Below the pieces are notes generated by a model. The model did not search any database. It saw only the letters and a program-made list of their open reading frames with translations, and was not told the DNA's origin. From Paramormyrops kingsleyae (Eukaryota; Chordata; Actinopteri; Osteoglossiformes; Mormyridae), in contig NC_132820.1 in assembly GCF_048594095.1 (NCBI RefSeq), positions 8,334,001 through 8,398,000 on the forward strand: a stretch of 64,000 bases of DNA. Direction: 5' to 3'. This document shows positions 1-13,722 of this stretch, in pieces. Every line of letters begins with the position of its first letter. Within the stretch, counting starts at the first letter, position 1. Both the position numbers and the translations under genes were made by a program.

Positions 1-2494
1 AGTCACAAGATTCGGTGTTTATCTTATCCCGCGATACGGTGCCACTTGGTCCTACGGCGTCAGGTCCCTGCTCAAGCCCAGTGTGTGTTTTTCCCTCCTT
101 CCCCTGCATTTCCCTCCCTTTCACCCTCTCCCTTTCTTCACCCTCTCAACAGTTTCCACCTCCATAATTAAACCTTTCAGAATGTTCTGTGAGCTGGTTA
201 TTGGATTCGTCAATCGTTCATTTCTGTGATGAACAGTGAGCTTTGACCTAGTTCTCTACCCTGAGGTGTCGGGACCCAGTGACCTTGAATAAGCACGATA
301 TCTTTTTTTCTGATTAGTTGAATGCCGTGTCAGGCACATAACAAACCTTTTTTTGTTTGGCACGATTCTGTTAAACACTGTAGTTATTAACCAAAGCTCA
401 GTTGATCTCTGGAATCTAAATGCAATGCAAAGCTTTACACTTCAAAGGATAGTTTTACTGTTACTATTTTGTTTAATGCCTCTACAAGGGAATCCTGTCC
501 CACTGAAACCAAGGGACGTCTACAGGTCTTGAAGGATAATCGTCTTAGTGCTTTGGTCTGGTTTCCTGTCTATGATGTTGGGGGGGGGGGGGGGTTGCGC
601 TATCATGTTCTGCCTGTAGGGGGCACCTGAATATATCTTCAAATTGTACAGGTGATTTTTCAAGCTTGGAATTTTTCCAGATATTCCCCGTTGTCTTGTA
701 ATTGCCTTCTGTTTGTGTTGTGCTTTTTTTTTTTTTTTTTACTGTAATAAAGGTAAAGTTCTGAGTTTTTATTTAAGTTTTGTTGTTTTCATCAATAGGT
801 CTATAATCAGAATTCAGTCCAGCCTCCTCCTGTTTTGGCCTTTTCTATTTTTTAATCTGTTTCAATCAATTTCAATCTAGTTATTCAGAAACTTGCATTA
901 GTCGTAAACGCCGTGCTGATAGGTTCACTTACTGTGAACGTGTGGTATGAAGAGAGGCGTAATAATGCTTTAATTGCCATCTGCAATTCTCCCGTGTCTT
1001 AGACCAGTGTGTGTGCTTATTGAGTAGCTGCCTGGGCCGTCTGTCGAGCTGCTAGGTCGCCCGTTTGAGAAGCGCGATCGTTCGGCTGTTAATGGATTGA
1101 CCGTGACGTAGCTCTGCACTATCTGCAGTGCTAATTGTTATTCCATAATGTGTGGGGGGGAAAGGGCTGTACTTTTAATGAGATCCTCAACCTGGAGACC
1201 TGCAGGGAACCCTTGTGGTTTGTTTACAGCTGTTTCTCGAACCTTTGGCTACATTCTTGCGGCCGTTTTTCTCTATACCTGAATATATTCTGCGATTCCT
1301 GCAGTCATCCGTCACCCTGGTGCAGCTCCCAGATCATGGTTGGCAGGATCTCCTGGGTCAGACTGTCCCTCAGTTGGTGAGAGAGGTTCTCCTGGTTCTT
1401 TCTACGTTCCTAGAGACCAGTCTTCTGTTCCTGGGGGTTGTTCTTGTGGTCATCGGTCAGTGATGAGCAGACGTTTTTGGGGCGTCAATTTGTTAGTCTT
1501 TCCGGAAAGTTTCTTCATCACCCAGTTTAGATGTTACCTTCGAGATGCAGAAGTACCCAGGCTTCCTCGCCGCATGTTCTCCATCACTGCTGGACGTGGC
1601 GGTGTCTTGTGGGGTTTTGAGTGGTAGCCGACCATCGGTGTGCCCCTGCAGCTCATCCGAGGCACCGTTTCAGCTGTTTAAGTTGCATTTTCCAGGCTCG
1701 GTACCCATCCTGTCTGTCAGGAGCAATTTCCTCTTCCTGCTGCTGTTTGCGATCTTCCTCCGCAACCCCGCAGCTGCCACGCCGCGTCTCACCTTTAAGC
1801 CGAGCGCTCGTGGAACGTGATCTCTGCCAGCGCCGGCTCATGGATCTCAACCAGCTCTGCCTCCTCTTAGCAGAACACAGGCCCTCAGAGGAGCCATCCA
1901 GAACTTTGTAATTGCTGGTCAGTGTAGCGTGGTTGGGGGGGGGGGGGTAGCTCCCAGCTGACCCCCTCAAACAAGCTCTCGACTGTAGTGCCTCTGCCTA
2001 AAGTTCTCCTGATGTTCCCTCCCGGATCTCCTAGTGCATTTGTAATCCTCCCGTGCAGCCAGCTCTGGTATTTCTTCCCCGAAACATGGCAGTTCCATTC
2101 CGGCGCATGTTTACGGCCGGCGCTGTGCTGTCACCGTGTCCCCTCCCCCGCAGGAATCGCATTCTGCCGGCCTCCCTTCCGGCAGGTGCTCGGCGTAGTG
2201 GAGCAGTTTTTGCATGCGGGCCGGGTGCCAGCCCCGTTCTGGATCCCGTCTCGCTCGCCATCTCACCTCGATTTTGCCTTTTCAGCTCGGCCATTTTTAG
2301 TCGCTTCGCGCCTTCTCCTCGCGTGTCTGTTTTTAACTTGGGCTAACAAACTGAAGCTTCATCCTAGCCTGCCTGCCAGTTTCCCAGCAACACGCCTTCA
2401 CCAGTGGGTGAGATGTTTGAGTTCCTCCTGGCCAGACACACGTCTTTGCGCTTCAAATTCCTTTTCTTCTTCCTCTGCCTCCCCCCCCCCCCAG
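1..2494. other. Upstream region: 5' flank or intron of pcx, no gene recognised
   Basis: No coding exon recognised. It probably contains or is part of the intron before the first coding exon, since an acceptor with a C12 tract ends it. It holds a G15 run at 580-594, a T17 run at 724-740 followed by AATAAA near 747, and a moderately CpG-rich stretch around 1740-2330. Short open frames here show no family I know. Confidence 0.6.
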
Positions 2495-2497
2495 GTG

Positions 2498-2639
2498 ATG
2501 TTCCTTCAGTTGGTGCCTTTGCACAGACCCTTGGGACTGCTGGCGGTCAGGGCAGCCCGAAGGCCATGGCGAGCGAATCAGTGCTTCACCTACAGCGTCG
2601 AGCACAAGCCCATCAAGAAGGTCATGGTGGCTAACAGAG
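2498..2639 (+). CDS. pcx: pcx coding exon 1: start codon and mitochondrial presequence
   Basis: Encodes residues 1-47 plus one base of codon 48. The first 34 residues have five arginines (10, 18, 21, 22, 25) and no acidic residue, with Leu-rich stretches, as expected of a matrix-targeting peptide. The conserved start of the biotin carboxylase fold (PIKKVMVANRG) follows. The acceptor is AG at 2493-2494 directly after a run of 12 C; only GTG separates it from the ATG, so the 5' UTR is mostly in unseen upstream exon(s). The start context has G at -3 and T at +4, only moderate. The ATG was chosen because it is the first in-frame Met of the exon and gives a presequence of usual length. Donor GT at 2640. 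Confidence 0.9.
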
Positions 2640-5600
2640 GTACATCCCCCCTCACCCCCGTACACGAGCCTCCCTTCAGCATTTTGATCGTTAAACATTT
2701 GTGAGGCAATCACACGGCATGTGTACAAAACAGTTTTGTTTCCGAGATTTCCCCAACTGTGGTAAAACGTTTAACTCATTTCCATTTCAGATTTAGAATA
2801 ATGTGCCACCTGAACCTTGTTTACTGAGAGATTTCTGACAAGGCTTTCATACAAACGCGCAATGGCAGTAAAGGCTTGGCAACCCAGGGAAGGGTGTGAT
2901 TTACTGTGTGGCGTCAGTCACTCTGCTTGCTATTGGTCTAAGTGAGTGAGGTACATGCTGTGGTGACTGAAACCCGTCATTGGTTGATGATGGACAGTAA
3001 TCCCACCCCTTGCGGGTTTCAGCCAGTACTATCCTTGGTAAATATTAGTGATGCTCTGATTGATCGGCCACCGATCATGATCGGCCGATATTGGCTAAAA
3101 ATAGCTTGATCGGCGAACAAAAAAGCCGATCCCTTAAATTACTCGCGCGACTTTTTCACACGTGCATGCACGGCGCACAGGTAAACAACAGAGCGACGCG
3201 TACAAGTGGCAACATGAGTTCTCCCGTCTGGAAGCTTTTCAAAATGTCCGATAAAGACGTAAAGTTAGCCGTTTGCAAATGTATGCCGTGATGAAATCCC
3301 TCGAGGTGGAAGCAAGCAACGGCATTTTAACACCACTAACATGATTAGGCATCTTGGAACACGCCATACAACTGAATATGCCGAGTATGACAAACTAAAC
3401 CACTCTGCTCTCGGGGAACATTTCATGATCATGGTAATCGGTGATCGGCCCCAAAAATGCTGATCGGAGCATCTCTAGTAAATATGATGTTTTGATTTTA
3501 AGAATGGCTGTTCTTTTTTGATGGGACCCTTAAATGCATGTAATCAAACGTCCTGGAAGAAAAATCCAGGCTCTTTCCAGAGAGTGAGGCCTTCGGTGCT
3601 TCTTAATTGTGATGTTTTCAGCTTGGTTTGGCCCTATTAAGAAAACAAATGGCTGCAGTAATCATGAGATAAGTATGCGGTAATCAGTGTTCAGCCTTGA
3701 GAGCGCTGGTGGTTCAGTAAATGGGCTCCCAGAAAGGCATTCTTCATCGTAATAATTAGCAGTGTTTTTAGTGTTTTAGCACAGTCCCGGCCAAGTAGTT
3801 GAGTGTGCTCCATATCGCCCCCTAGTGTCCCAAATAAGCTAGTTTTGTGGCACGGATTCAGAGGCGAATGGTCTCCGGCAGCTGTGGATGGCAGGCTCTG
3901 CCCGCTCTAAAAGGGACTCTGAGTACAGGGGTGGGTCTGTTATTTCTGGGGTCACTTTGGGCCCCTACCACTGCAATGACTCAGGGGCCCCAAGCAAATG
4001 CATGGTTTGAGTGGTGGTAAACACTGCTAATGGCTGAATGCATAGCTTGGCACGTACTTCACACACATGCTATTAAGACCTTATAGCCAGTCAGGCTGCC
4101 AGTGGAATGCACTGAAATATTTATCATTATGTAAACTGCAGATAATGAGTCACCTGTTGGCAACCCCTCCCCCTAAGTTTAGTTGCCCATTTATTCATTC
4201 ATTTTTTTTCTCATGTTGTGGCTCTTTGTCATTGGTCGTTGTTTGCTCTACCTTTTCCTTCTTCCCTCGTTCTTTTTTTTTTTTTTAATTTTATTATTTT
4301 TTTAACCCACTTTTGTGCTCTTTATGTACATGACACGGCTCTTATGTCAGCTGTATTAGGACATAGTCTGTGTTCATTAGTCTGGGCTGGACTGTTTATC
4401 GAATCTCTGAATGACTCATTTGCTGTGTTTATGAAAATCTCCTTTTAATGCCGTATTTTGGGAATAATTTGTGGAACGACTGGTGCATGTAATTAACAGC
4501 AAATTGGTGCGATTAAGCCAAGGGATGTCTGGGAGCAGGCGTACGGGCTCTCGCCCGCCACCCCACGCCACTCCCGGTGTTCTCTGCCATCCCGCCAAAT
4601 CCGCTTAATATCCCGACCCAGGTGAGATCGCGATCCGCGTGTTCCGGGCCTGCACAGAGCTGGGCATCCGCACTGTGGCGGTCTACTCAGAGCAAGACAC
4701 GGGCCAGATACACCGGCAGAAGGCGGACGAGGCCTACCTCATCGGCAGAGGCCTGCCACCCGTGGCCGCCTACCTGCACATCCCCGACATCATCAAGGTC
4801 GCTAAGGTGAGATGCCTGCCTTCCGGGATGCCAGGGTGTTCTTGCTTGGGTTTTGACCCCAAGTCGTTTTCCCCAGTGGCTATATTTACATAGGTTGTGT
4901 GTCTGTTTTTATAGTAGGTGGTGTGTTGCTCTGTGGGTTAGGACTCTGATCAGAAGGTTGTTGGATCAAAGCCCATATTTGGCAGCAGTGATGTCCTGAG
5001 CCGACATCAGATATTGGAATCGGGGCTGGTCCAGGCATTTTTTAGATTGATTAGTGTTGAGTGTCCATGGCTAATCTTACACCCCTGATATTCGAGTATC
5101 TGACAGGGTATGAGTTTCCAGCATCTGCTCAAATTATGTCAGTTGTGCAGGTTGTATGATTCAGTCACCCGCTACAGTACGCTGCAGGCACATGGTCTGA
5201 AACTACAAACCATCGAGGTGTCAGCATTGTAGAAATTCTTTAAATTGGAATCTCAAAGTAGGCCAGCAGCTACCTGCAGTGTTTGCGATGCCACCCTTTG
5301 GATAGGCAGCAACAGAGCATCGCTTTAAACAACAAATCTCATTAGGCAGAAGCATCATAAGGAAGAATACTGTGAAATCATGAGGCATGCTCAGACCGAG
5401 AATGCACTGATGTGTATGTACATTTAAATATTTATTAATAGATTGAACTGGGGCTTGGAATCGGAAACTATAAATATTGACTGGATCAAATCTGGGTACC
5501 AAAAAATCAGGGCATCCCTACCTGGCTGAGTGATTTCGCCGTTGGACCCCTGAACGAGGCCCTTAACCCTAATTGCTCCAGGCTAATCCTGTTCTCTCAC

Positions 5601-8600
5601 TTGTACATCGCGTTGGATAAAGCTCCTGTTAAGCCCAATTTAAAAACATTTATTTGAGTGCCATGTTTTGAACTGAACCGCGGGGTGATTCTGTCTTTTG
5701 GTTCCATAAAGTACGAGTAGTCTGTCACACTCAGCCGTTAAACCTGGCAGCGGAATTGAGCAATAATGTGAATGAGACTTCCGCGTAAATTAAACCGCTA
5801 ATTTGTCCAATAAATTGTCACGTATCATTTTGAAACAAGGGGACAGGTTCTCGGTGTTCCAGTGTAGGCGTCGCGCTGCGTTCCCCAATTACACAATTAA
5901 AACATCTCCTGATTTGCCCATCCTCTGCGTGACTCACGGCTGAAATGACTGGTTCGTTTGGAACGGGGGAGCGTGCGGGCCTGCCAGAAAGGCCGAAAAT
6001 AACTCTCAAGGAGGCAGGAGCGCTAGCTTTTGATGGGAACTCGAGAGCTTAAGTTTTGATTTTTGCATGACTGGGAGATCGGAGCCTGGACTGCTTGAAA
6101 GCAGCAGTGTGTCATCTGGCAATGCTCTTGGTGTTACAGAAGTTTGACGCCTAAAGGTGCGTTTATACCGGCGCCGGGACGGGCATTCCGACTCGACTGT
6201 CCCAGACGATAGGGACGGAATTTCACTCTGCGCTCGTTAGGATATTGTGCCTGCGATCAGAAGGTTGCGGGTTCAAATCCCATCTTGAGTGACAGTCACA
6301 TATTGTTTGGGCTTTTGATTAAGGCATTTAACCCCCTCAAATGTCCCAAGGGTCCCGTATAAATGGTCTGACCCTGGGTCTAGACCCCAAGCTTCAATCT
6401 CAACCATATGTATGTGTACGTCCCAAATAAGAGCGAGGTGGGCCATGCAGATTCAGTTAAAGGATTTCGATGTAATTGCACTCGTACTAGTGCAAATGGC
6501 AAAGCATCCATTAATAATTTTCCCTTAATTTTCTTTTATCTCTGTATTCATGACCCCTGTGACCTTGTGCAAAGACCCTGCCCCTTAATGGCGCGCTCTG
6601 ATCCTCCGTCCGGACCTCCACCGCCTCTGCTCTTGCAGGAGAACCACGTGGACGCCATCCACCCCGGGTACGGCTTCCTGTCCGAGCGCTGGGACTTTGC
6701 GCAGGCGTGCGCGGACGCCGGCGTGCGCTTCATCGGCCCGCCCCCCGACATCGTGCGCAAGATGGGCGACAAGATCGAGGCCCGAGCCATCGCCATCAGC
6801 GCCGGTGAGAGCTTCGTGCGGCTGTAGGTGTGCCTACTGCCAGTAGATGGAGCCGGTGGGTAGATGACCCTACTCACTAGTCTGTTTGGAAATCAAGCCC
6901 ACCGTTTCTGACGGCGACAACTGGGGAGAACTGTTGTGCGTCATGGGAGGGGCCCAATGGAAATGATGTTGTCCCGGGAATTATGTGGCCGGTTTGTCCG
7001 GAATTGTGCAATGTTACCTCCTGAGTTTAGGATTCGATCCAGTTATTTGGTTTGGATCTCATAAACCTGGAGCTCTAGGTAAGCCGTGTCCATGACCTAC
7101 AGCCCTATTTGCGTGTTTGTTTGCTTAGCAGAGCGTCATAAAAACAGTGACCTCTGGTGTTTGATGAGAAACGTGGCATGCCCGGCAAGACGCCCCCAAC
7201 CCTAACGGATGGGCAAGTTCTCTCGAGGGGTCCCTGATGCTGTTTCTTTTTGTGGGGGGGGTTGCTTTCTGTTTCAGGTGTGCCGGTGGTCCCCGGGACG
7301 GAGAGCCCCATCTCCTCGCTGCAGGAGGCTCAGGAGTTTGCCAACAGCTACGGATTCCCCATCATCTTCAAAGCGGCATACGGGGGTGGGGGCCGAGGCA
7401 TGCGGGTTGTGAGAGAGTACGAGGTGATTCGGGAGGGGCGGGGCAAGGGGGCGGAGTAATATTTCGACCGGCACATTAGTTTGAATTTGACTGCTGGGCT
7501 ATGGGATTTGATTGGCCGTGTTGGGATGTGTTTAAGATGCACGAGTGAAAGTATCCTTGTTTGTTAAGCGGCTCGTGTGGAGATAATGGAAATGGGGTCG
7601 CAGGTGAGCTTAGCCGATTGATCTGAAGGGCTGCGTTCTACTCAATTTCCGTCTCAAGTCATTAGATTGAATTGGTAAACAGGTGGCACGAAATGGTCCG
7701 TTAGCACGCTGGTCCGCGGGGAGGCGACCTCTTCTAATTGGTGGACAAACCAGGGAGTGAGGGAATGGGCGGAACAGCAGAGGGCGAGGCACGGCCGAGG
7801 GCGATGCAGATTGGCTGATCGGTTGGTGGGCACGCACACTGATTGGTCACCTTCGCTGATTGGTACAGGAGCTAGAGGAGAACTACCAGAGGGCGTACTC
7901 AGAGGCACTCGCCGCATTCGGGAACGGAGCTCTCTTTGTGGAGAAGTTCATCGAGAAGCCACGTCACATTGAGGTTCAGATACTGGGTGAGTGTGGGGAT
8001 CTGCTTTAGCTAGTTGACTTCTGACCTCACCCTGCTGTTCTGAAACACTGGGTGCGCATCTGAAATAGTACATAGCAAACAAGTATGCTATGGTCAACAA
8101 AGAATACCTGGTACATGTGTGTTGGCAGCGGGGAGGGAGCCAAACCGTAGACTGTCTGGGGGCTACTGAGAACCAGGTTGTGGAACGGTGTTCTAGAGTA
8201 CGTCTCCTGATCTTTTCAGTCCATCTCTCGCGTGCCCACAGTGCACTCTGTAAATTTTGCCCTCAAGTCTGAGGAAAATGGACCCAAAAAAAACCCTGGG
8301 TTCCTTTAAATCTGAGCTAGATAAGATTTTAACAGCTCTGATCTATTAAGTTCTCCCCAAACGAGCTTGATGAGCCGGATGGCCGCCTCTCGTTTGTAAA
8401 TTTACGTCTTATATTCTTATCTGCGATATAGTATGCAAAGTAAACAGTATGTCTGACTTCTCGGTATGGATGAAACAAAAGGCGTCCAGTACCTGGATGA
8501 CAAAGTACATTCTGCAAAATTCTGAAGTGTTTCAGATGGAGGCTACAATTTCTCTCAAAGCCACTGGAGCAGCGTAGAACGTTTCCTGCTCAGAAATTTC

Positions 8601-9353
8601 TCACGATGGCGGATAAAGTGCTGTCTCCGTATAATTTTAAGTAGAAAACGGTATCCATAAATTCACTCAAATGTATTTTTTTTTCATTCATAGTTACATT
8701 TTTAACTTTTTTGAGGATCAAGCTGCATCCATTGGTAAACATCCAGGTTAGGTACGGACACTGGCATATCCAAGCGCATGCAAACTATTTCTAATGCATG
8801 CATATAGTATGTACTACATTAAGTTGAGTAGTAGGCATCTAGGAAAATTCAGTACATACTGTGCAAGTATTCGTTGCGTTACCATGGCCCCTCGATTATC
8901 AGGGGTCTAAGGCTGACCATGGACTGACCATGACAATGGCTTAATTGTCATGTCCCTGCCAGAAAAAGTCCTTATCTGCTTTATTGTCAATTTAAATTGA
9001 AAGGGACATAATGTGTGTCAGACTCATTACATCCCCCTCATTCAGCTTCAGTATTTCTTTCTTTTTTCTGAAGCCTGGATGCAATGACAATGTTACCGAT
9101 GATTAAAATGTTCTTTTATTGAGATTCTCGGTCTTTCATAGGCGATAAGTACGGCAACGTGGTCCACCTATACGAGAGGGACTGCTCCATCCAGAGGAGA
9201 CACCAGAAGGTTGTGGAGATAGCTCCAGCAGCTCAGCTGAATCCACACCTGCGGGACAGACTGACCGCCGACTCCGTCAACCTGGCCAAACAGGTACAGC
9301 TCACACTTTTGTCCGGAGACCTTCAGTGTTCTTTCTCTCTTTCTTTCTCTCTT

Positions 9354-9389
<36 letters not shown>

Positions 9390-12300
9390 CCTCTGGCAGT
9401 GGCCTTTCGATTTCATTTACACATAATACATGAGGCCCTTTCGGGACTTGATCTAATGCTATTTTGGTTACATTTTGTCTTCTGAAGCAGTGTTGCTCGA
9501 TCTTGGCACCCCCATGACAGTCCACATTTTTGCTCCCTCCCCACTCCCAGCCAATCAGCAAACAGAATACCTGGTACAGGTGTGTTGGGAGCTGGCTGTA
9601 CTCCGTAAATTTTGCCCTCAAGTCTGAGGGGGAAAAAAAAAAAAAAACCTGTAACTGGGGAAGAATGGTCCTGAGCTGGTAATATGCCACCTTGTGTGTT
9701 CAGTGCTGCCCGGTAGGTGACACGTCAACTATGAGCCAGCAACAAACATTCTGGAAAATGTCACCCCAGTTTTTCATGGCACTGGTATAGGTGTCCCTGT
9801 GATTTTTGCCCTAGCTGATTAGTTAATTTCGTAGCAGTTAGCGTAAGATCCTGATTATCCCAGAACCATATTCAGACCATGTGCATCAATAATAGGTGTG
9901 AAAGTATGCCGTACAGCTGCGTACGCAGCCCGAATGGTAACTCGTCGAGTTCTGGTTAAAAATTCTCTCAGCAGCCAGGCAGTTGTTGCACTTGGGTGAA
10001 GAGATGCGCGTTTTCAATTGATGCCGACAGTGTTTTGCGCTCAGATCTTTATTTTAATCATTTAAGATGTGAGCTGTTGCCAACGGGTCACGCCTGTGTG
10101 GCTGTTCATCGCCCGAGGCCTGGCCAGAGGGCGCCAGTGAGACCCACATGCGATGCCCTGCTGGGCTCAGTGTCGGAAGGCTAATGCACATGCTCCTTTA
10201 AGCATCGAAGATGAACCTGCACTGGGGCGATAGGCTGGAGGCTTTGGGGGTTATTTTAAGGGCTTATTTCTGCATTCTGCTGGGGTTTCATTTTTACATC
10301 TTGTGTAACAGACTCTTTCATCCATGGCATTTGAGAAAGCATGGTCAGTCCCTGGAGCAATTGAAGGTTGTGGGGTTTGAACCAACAACCTTCTGGACGT
10401 GGGCGTCAGTGCCCAAAGCTGCTGAGCCACACATTCTGCCAGTAATGGGATGTAAGCCCATGACCCTCTGACGACGGGCAAGGTGCTAAACCACAAAGTC
10501 GTGCACCGCCCCCAGGCAGGTGTACGGCGACACCATCTTATACATGAACCTAGAGCTGGGGGACAGTGTGTAACTCTATGGTTTAGGACTGTATTTGTCA
10601 TCAGAAGGTTATGGGTTCACATCCCCTTGTTGGCAGTGTGATTTTACACTGGACCCTTAAGTGGGGCCCTTAACCGTAATTGTTCCAGGGAAACTTACTA
10701 GTTCTGCTCTCTCGCTTGTGCACCGCTTCAGACGAGAGTATCTGCTGAGTAAGTAAATGTACATGCTTGCATCTGTCATCCTTTGATCCTCTTGACTACC
10801 TACCTGTAAATGCTGATGATCTGTTAGTACCCACCTGCCTTCTCATTACCAGAACGCGGTACTTGGCAATTAAATGATCAAGTTCTCCTTTTTCTGTCCT
10901 CCTAATGTGTTTAATTTTCTAATTAGATGTCTTTGCGTGGAGCTAGTAGAGGTTAAAAATGAGCCACAACAGGGGATGCAAGAGACCTGCGATGCATCCC
11001 ATAATAAAAACAAAACAGGGAAGGAACCTTCAAATGTGTGCCTCTTGTCGGGGGGGTTGTTCTTCAGGTTGGAGGTGTTTGATCATTAGTTCATGAGTCA
11101 TCTGTGATTTTTGAGGATGAGCTCTTAATCTGGTTTAGCTGTTCGGTTGTGGTTCAGTTTTATCACCTTGATGTGGTTTGTTGTGGCAGTAAATTCTGGC
11201 TCACGGCTTGAAGGGGGGAAACGGGAACTGCCACGACTCTGCCGTTAGGGGGGATCGAAGAGCTTTTAATCTGTGGCATGCGTGTGTGCAGTAACACTTG
11301 TGGCTGCTGGATAGCGTCCTTCATGTGACGAGGACCCAAGCCCCAAGGCACTATGGGGAGTCGGTCAGCACAGTGTACGCTCAAGGCCCGCTAGCGCCTC
11401 TGATTTCTTCTTCCGTTGACGTAGTGCCGTCATGGCAACATGATCTGGGATGACTGTGGCAGCGTGATGCCCGCACCGTGTTCATTGTCACGTCTTCCGG
11501 ACAACGACAAGCCTTAGGCGGGACCCACATGGTGGAAACCGTTCTGGAACTTTCTGCTCGCGCTCTGCAGCAGGCCATGCCGTAATTGCCATGCTACTCC
11601 TGCCCACTAGAGGGTGTAACCTCCTCCAAACTGCCCGGCAACACGGAGCGGCCAGGCCCCTTGCTGTGATGTCGGTTTAGCGGACACAGCGGGATATAAA
11701 TGATGAAACGCGACGGCGCTCGTGGGGTGGAACTTTGGTGGAGAAAAACGAGATGTGTGTTAATTTCCCATCAACAGGATCATGGGAATGCAACTCTTTG
11801 GGGGGGGTGGAGCCTGTTTCTGAGGAGTTGTCTGCTGGGTACAGCAACTGGGGCAGAGATCAACCTCTGGCATGATTGGGTCCCTGTGTCATGGGCGGGA
11901 CATTGGTGTGGGCGGAGCCACCCTTGCCATTGGCTGGCTGGCTTTAGGGGCGGAGATCGTTATACCTCTGCTGTCCATGAGGTTACTTCACTCTGTAAGC
12001 AAACTGGAGCAAAACATATGGCGGGTAACAGTTCTGGGAGTGAGGGGGGCGGGGGGGGGCATAGGGAGGCCTTGTACAAAATACCTCCTCCTATAATCAT
12101 GAGTCTGACACCCACACGGTATTGAGCCCATAAACACAAAACCGATATAGACAGTGTGAAGGTAAACAAAACGGCTCTGCTGGAAAGGGCCACTTTATTG
12201 AGCTCCAGTCAGATGTCACCTCTGAGTCGAGTACGAGTTCTTGGGTGCTCGAGTATTGCCCCCCCCACCCCCCGCCCCAGGAAGCTCGCTCCATCTCTGC

Positions 12301-13678
12301 TGCGGTAGAGGTATCCTTATCTGCAAGCAAGTCCTACATCTCAAACTCTTTCTGTTTGATCTCCGGAATCGATCCTCATTTGATCTTTTGTGGAGTTCTA
12401 GGCTCACCACTGGGCTCCCCCCCCACCCCACCCCACTGGCTGGGGGGAGGGCGGGGGGGGCTGCATATTTATATTGATTCTCCTGCGTGATTTTCTGGGG
12501 ATGGTTTGATGGTTTGCCTTGTGTTGACTGTGCGAGCCACTGGAGTTTGCAGTCCTGCGAAGTTTAATTCGGGGGGGGGGGTGGACATGGTAGAGCTGTG
12601 AAGACTCCCTGGGCTGTACATGAGCCTTGGGGGGGGGGGGCTGCAGGTTCGTGTTGCTGGACATGTTTGCCTATTTTATGTGGCCCCCTAAGGATGATAT
12701 TTCCCAATACGGGGGTGGGTGGTAGCTCAGCCGATCAACACTCGTGCAGAAACGGAAGGTTCCCCGGTGCTCTTTAAAGGGTTTAGTGGCAAAGTCACTC
12801 TGCCAGCCTCGGGATTTGAGGCTATAACCATCTGATGACAGGAACAGTCCTAAACCAAAGAACCACACACCAACCCCAAACGGTCCTGTGACGACACTGT
12901 CTATTGGATAAACCAAGAGATGGAGCAGGTGTGTGGCTCAGTGGATTAGGACACCGTGCCTGTGATCAGGAGGCTCCTGGTTCAAATCCCAGGATTTATG
13001 TAGCGTTTTCTCCATTCCATCCTTTTTCTGTGAAATTGTGTCCCGCCTATCGCAGAGCTCAATCCGGGCTGGGCTTCTCCCCTCAGCCGAGCCGTCCGAG
13101 GAAGTGTCAGCCCCCCTCAAACCTGGGCAGTGGCGTTCTGACCCCCCTCTCGTGTGCAAACAAGCTTGTATTCTAATGCCTATTTATAGAGCCCTCCCCT
13201 TGGGGGGGCGCGGTGCAGTCATTAATTAAAAGCTTCTGGGTGACAAGGAGGAGGCAGAGCGTCATCTGCGGGGCGCCTTGCCGGTCAGCGTCACCTCTGC
13301 CGGTGGAAGTGGAAGTCTTAGTCACAGTGTGTTCTCCTCGTGCAAAGGGCCAGACTGCAGTGCCACCGTGTCAAAAGAGATCTGAGAGCTCCTGAGCAGG
13401 CCCCGTAACTCTCCTCTCCTCACCTCCCTTCCTTATCTTTTGTTTGCAATCTGTTTTTGTTAGTTTTTGTTTGTTTTTTTTGTTTTGTTTTTTTCCCACC
13501 TCCCCCCCTTATCTGCTAACCCTGAGTGTGTTTGTTTCTCTCATTGTCTTGCTCACATTTCCGCTTGGCTGCCTCCATCTTGTCATTAATTTTCTGATAA
13601 GTTGAGGAATTGCTTTTGTGAGGTGGGAACGGCGGCCAAGCGGAGCGCATGGGTGTGTGTTTGCACGCGTGTGTCTGC

Positions 13679-13722
<44 letters not shown>

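Larger units (their letters stand above)
2640..4621 (+). other. pcx: pcx intron 1
   Basis: GT/AG intron. It contains the hAT MITE at 3046-3477 and a T-rich stretch at 4272-4303. Otherwise no feature seen. Confidence 0.9.
4807..6638 (+). other. pcx: pcx intron 2
   Basis: GT/AG intron filled largely by transposon relics: a SINE split by a hAT-like element (4916-5632) and a second SINE (about 6225-6330). Confidence 0.9.

Noticed and set aside
747..752. AATAAA after a T run as the 3' end of an upstream gene
   Set aside because: No upstream coding exon is seen before it and the hexamer is common by chance.
1285..1405. Minus-strand 33-codon stretch (ERRKNQENLSHQLRDSLTQE...) that looks helical
   Set aside because: Short, bounded by stops, weak acceptor; cannot be told from chance.
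1653..1970. 105-codon minus-strand frame with a Lys/Glu/Gln-rich end
   Set aside because: No recognised family and no splice support; possibly a fragment of something, but I cannot support a gene.
12921..13005. A possible tRNA gene
   Set aside because: A-box and B-box motifs are present but there is no acceptor stem pairing, and the same sequence recurs as SINE heads elsewhere.
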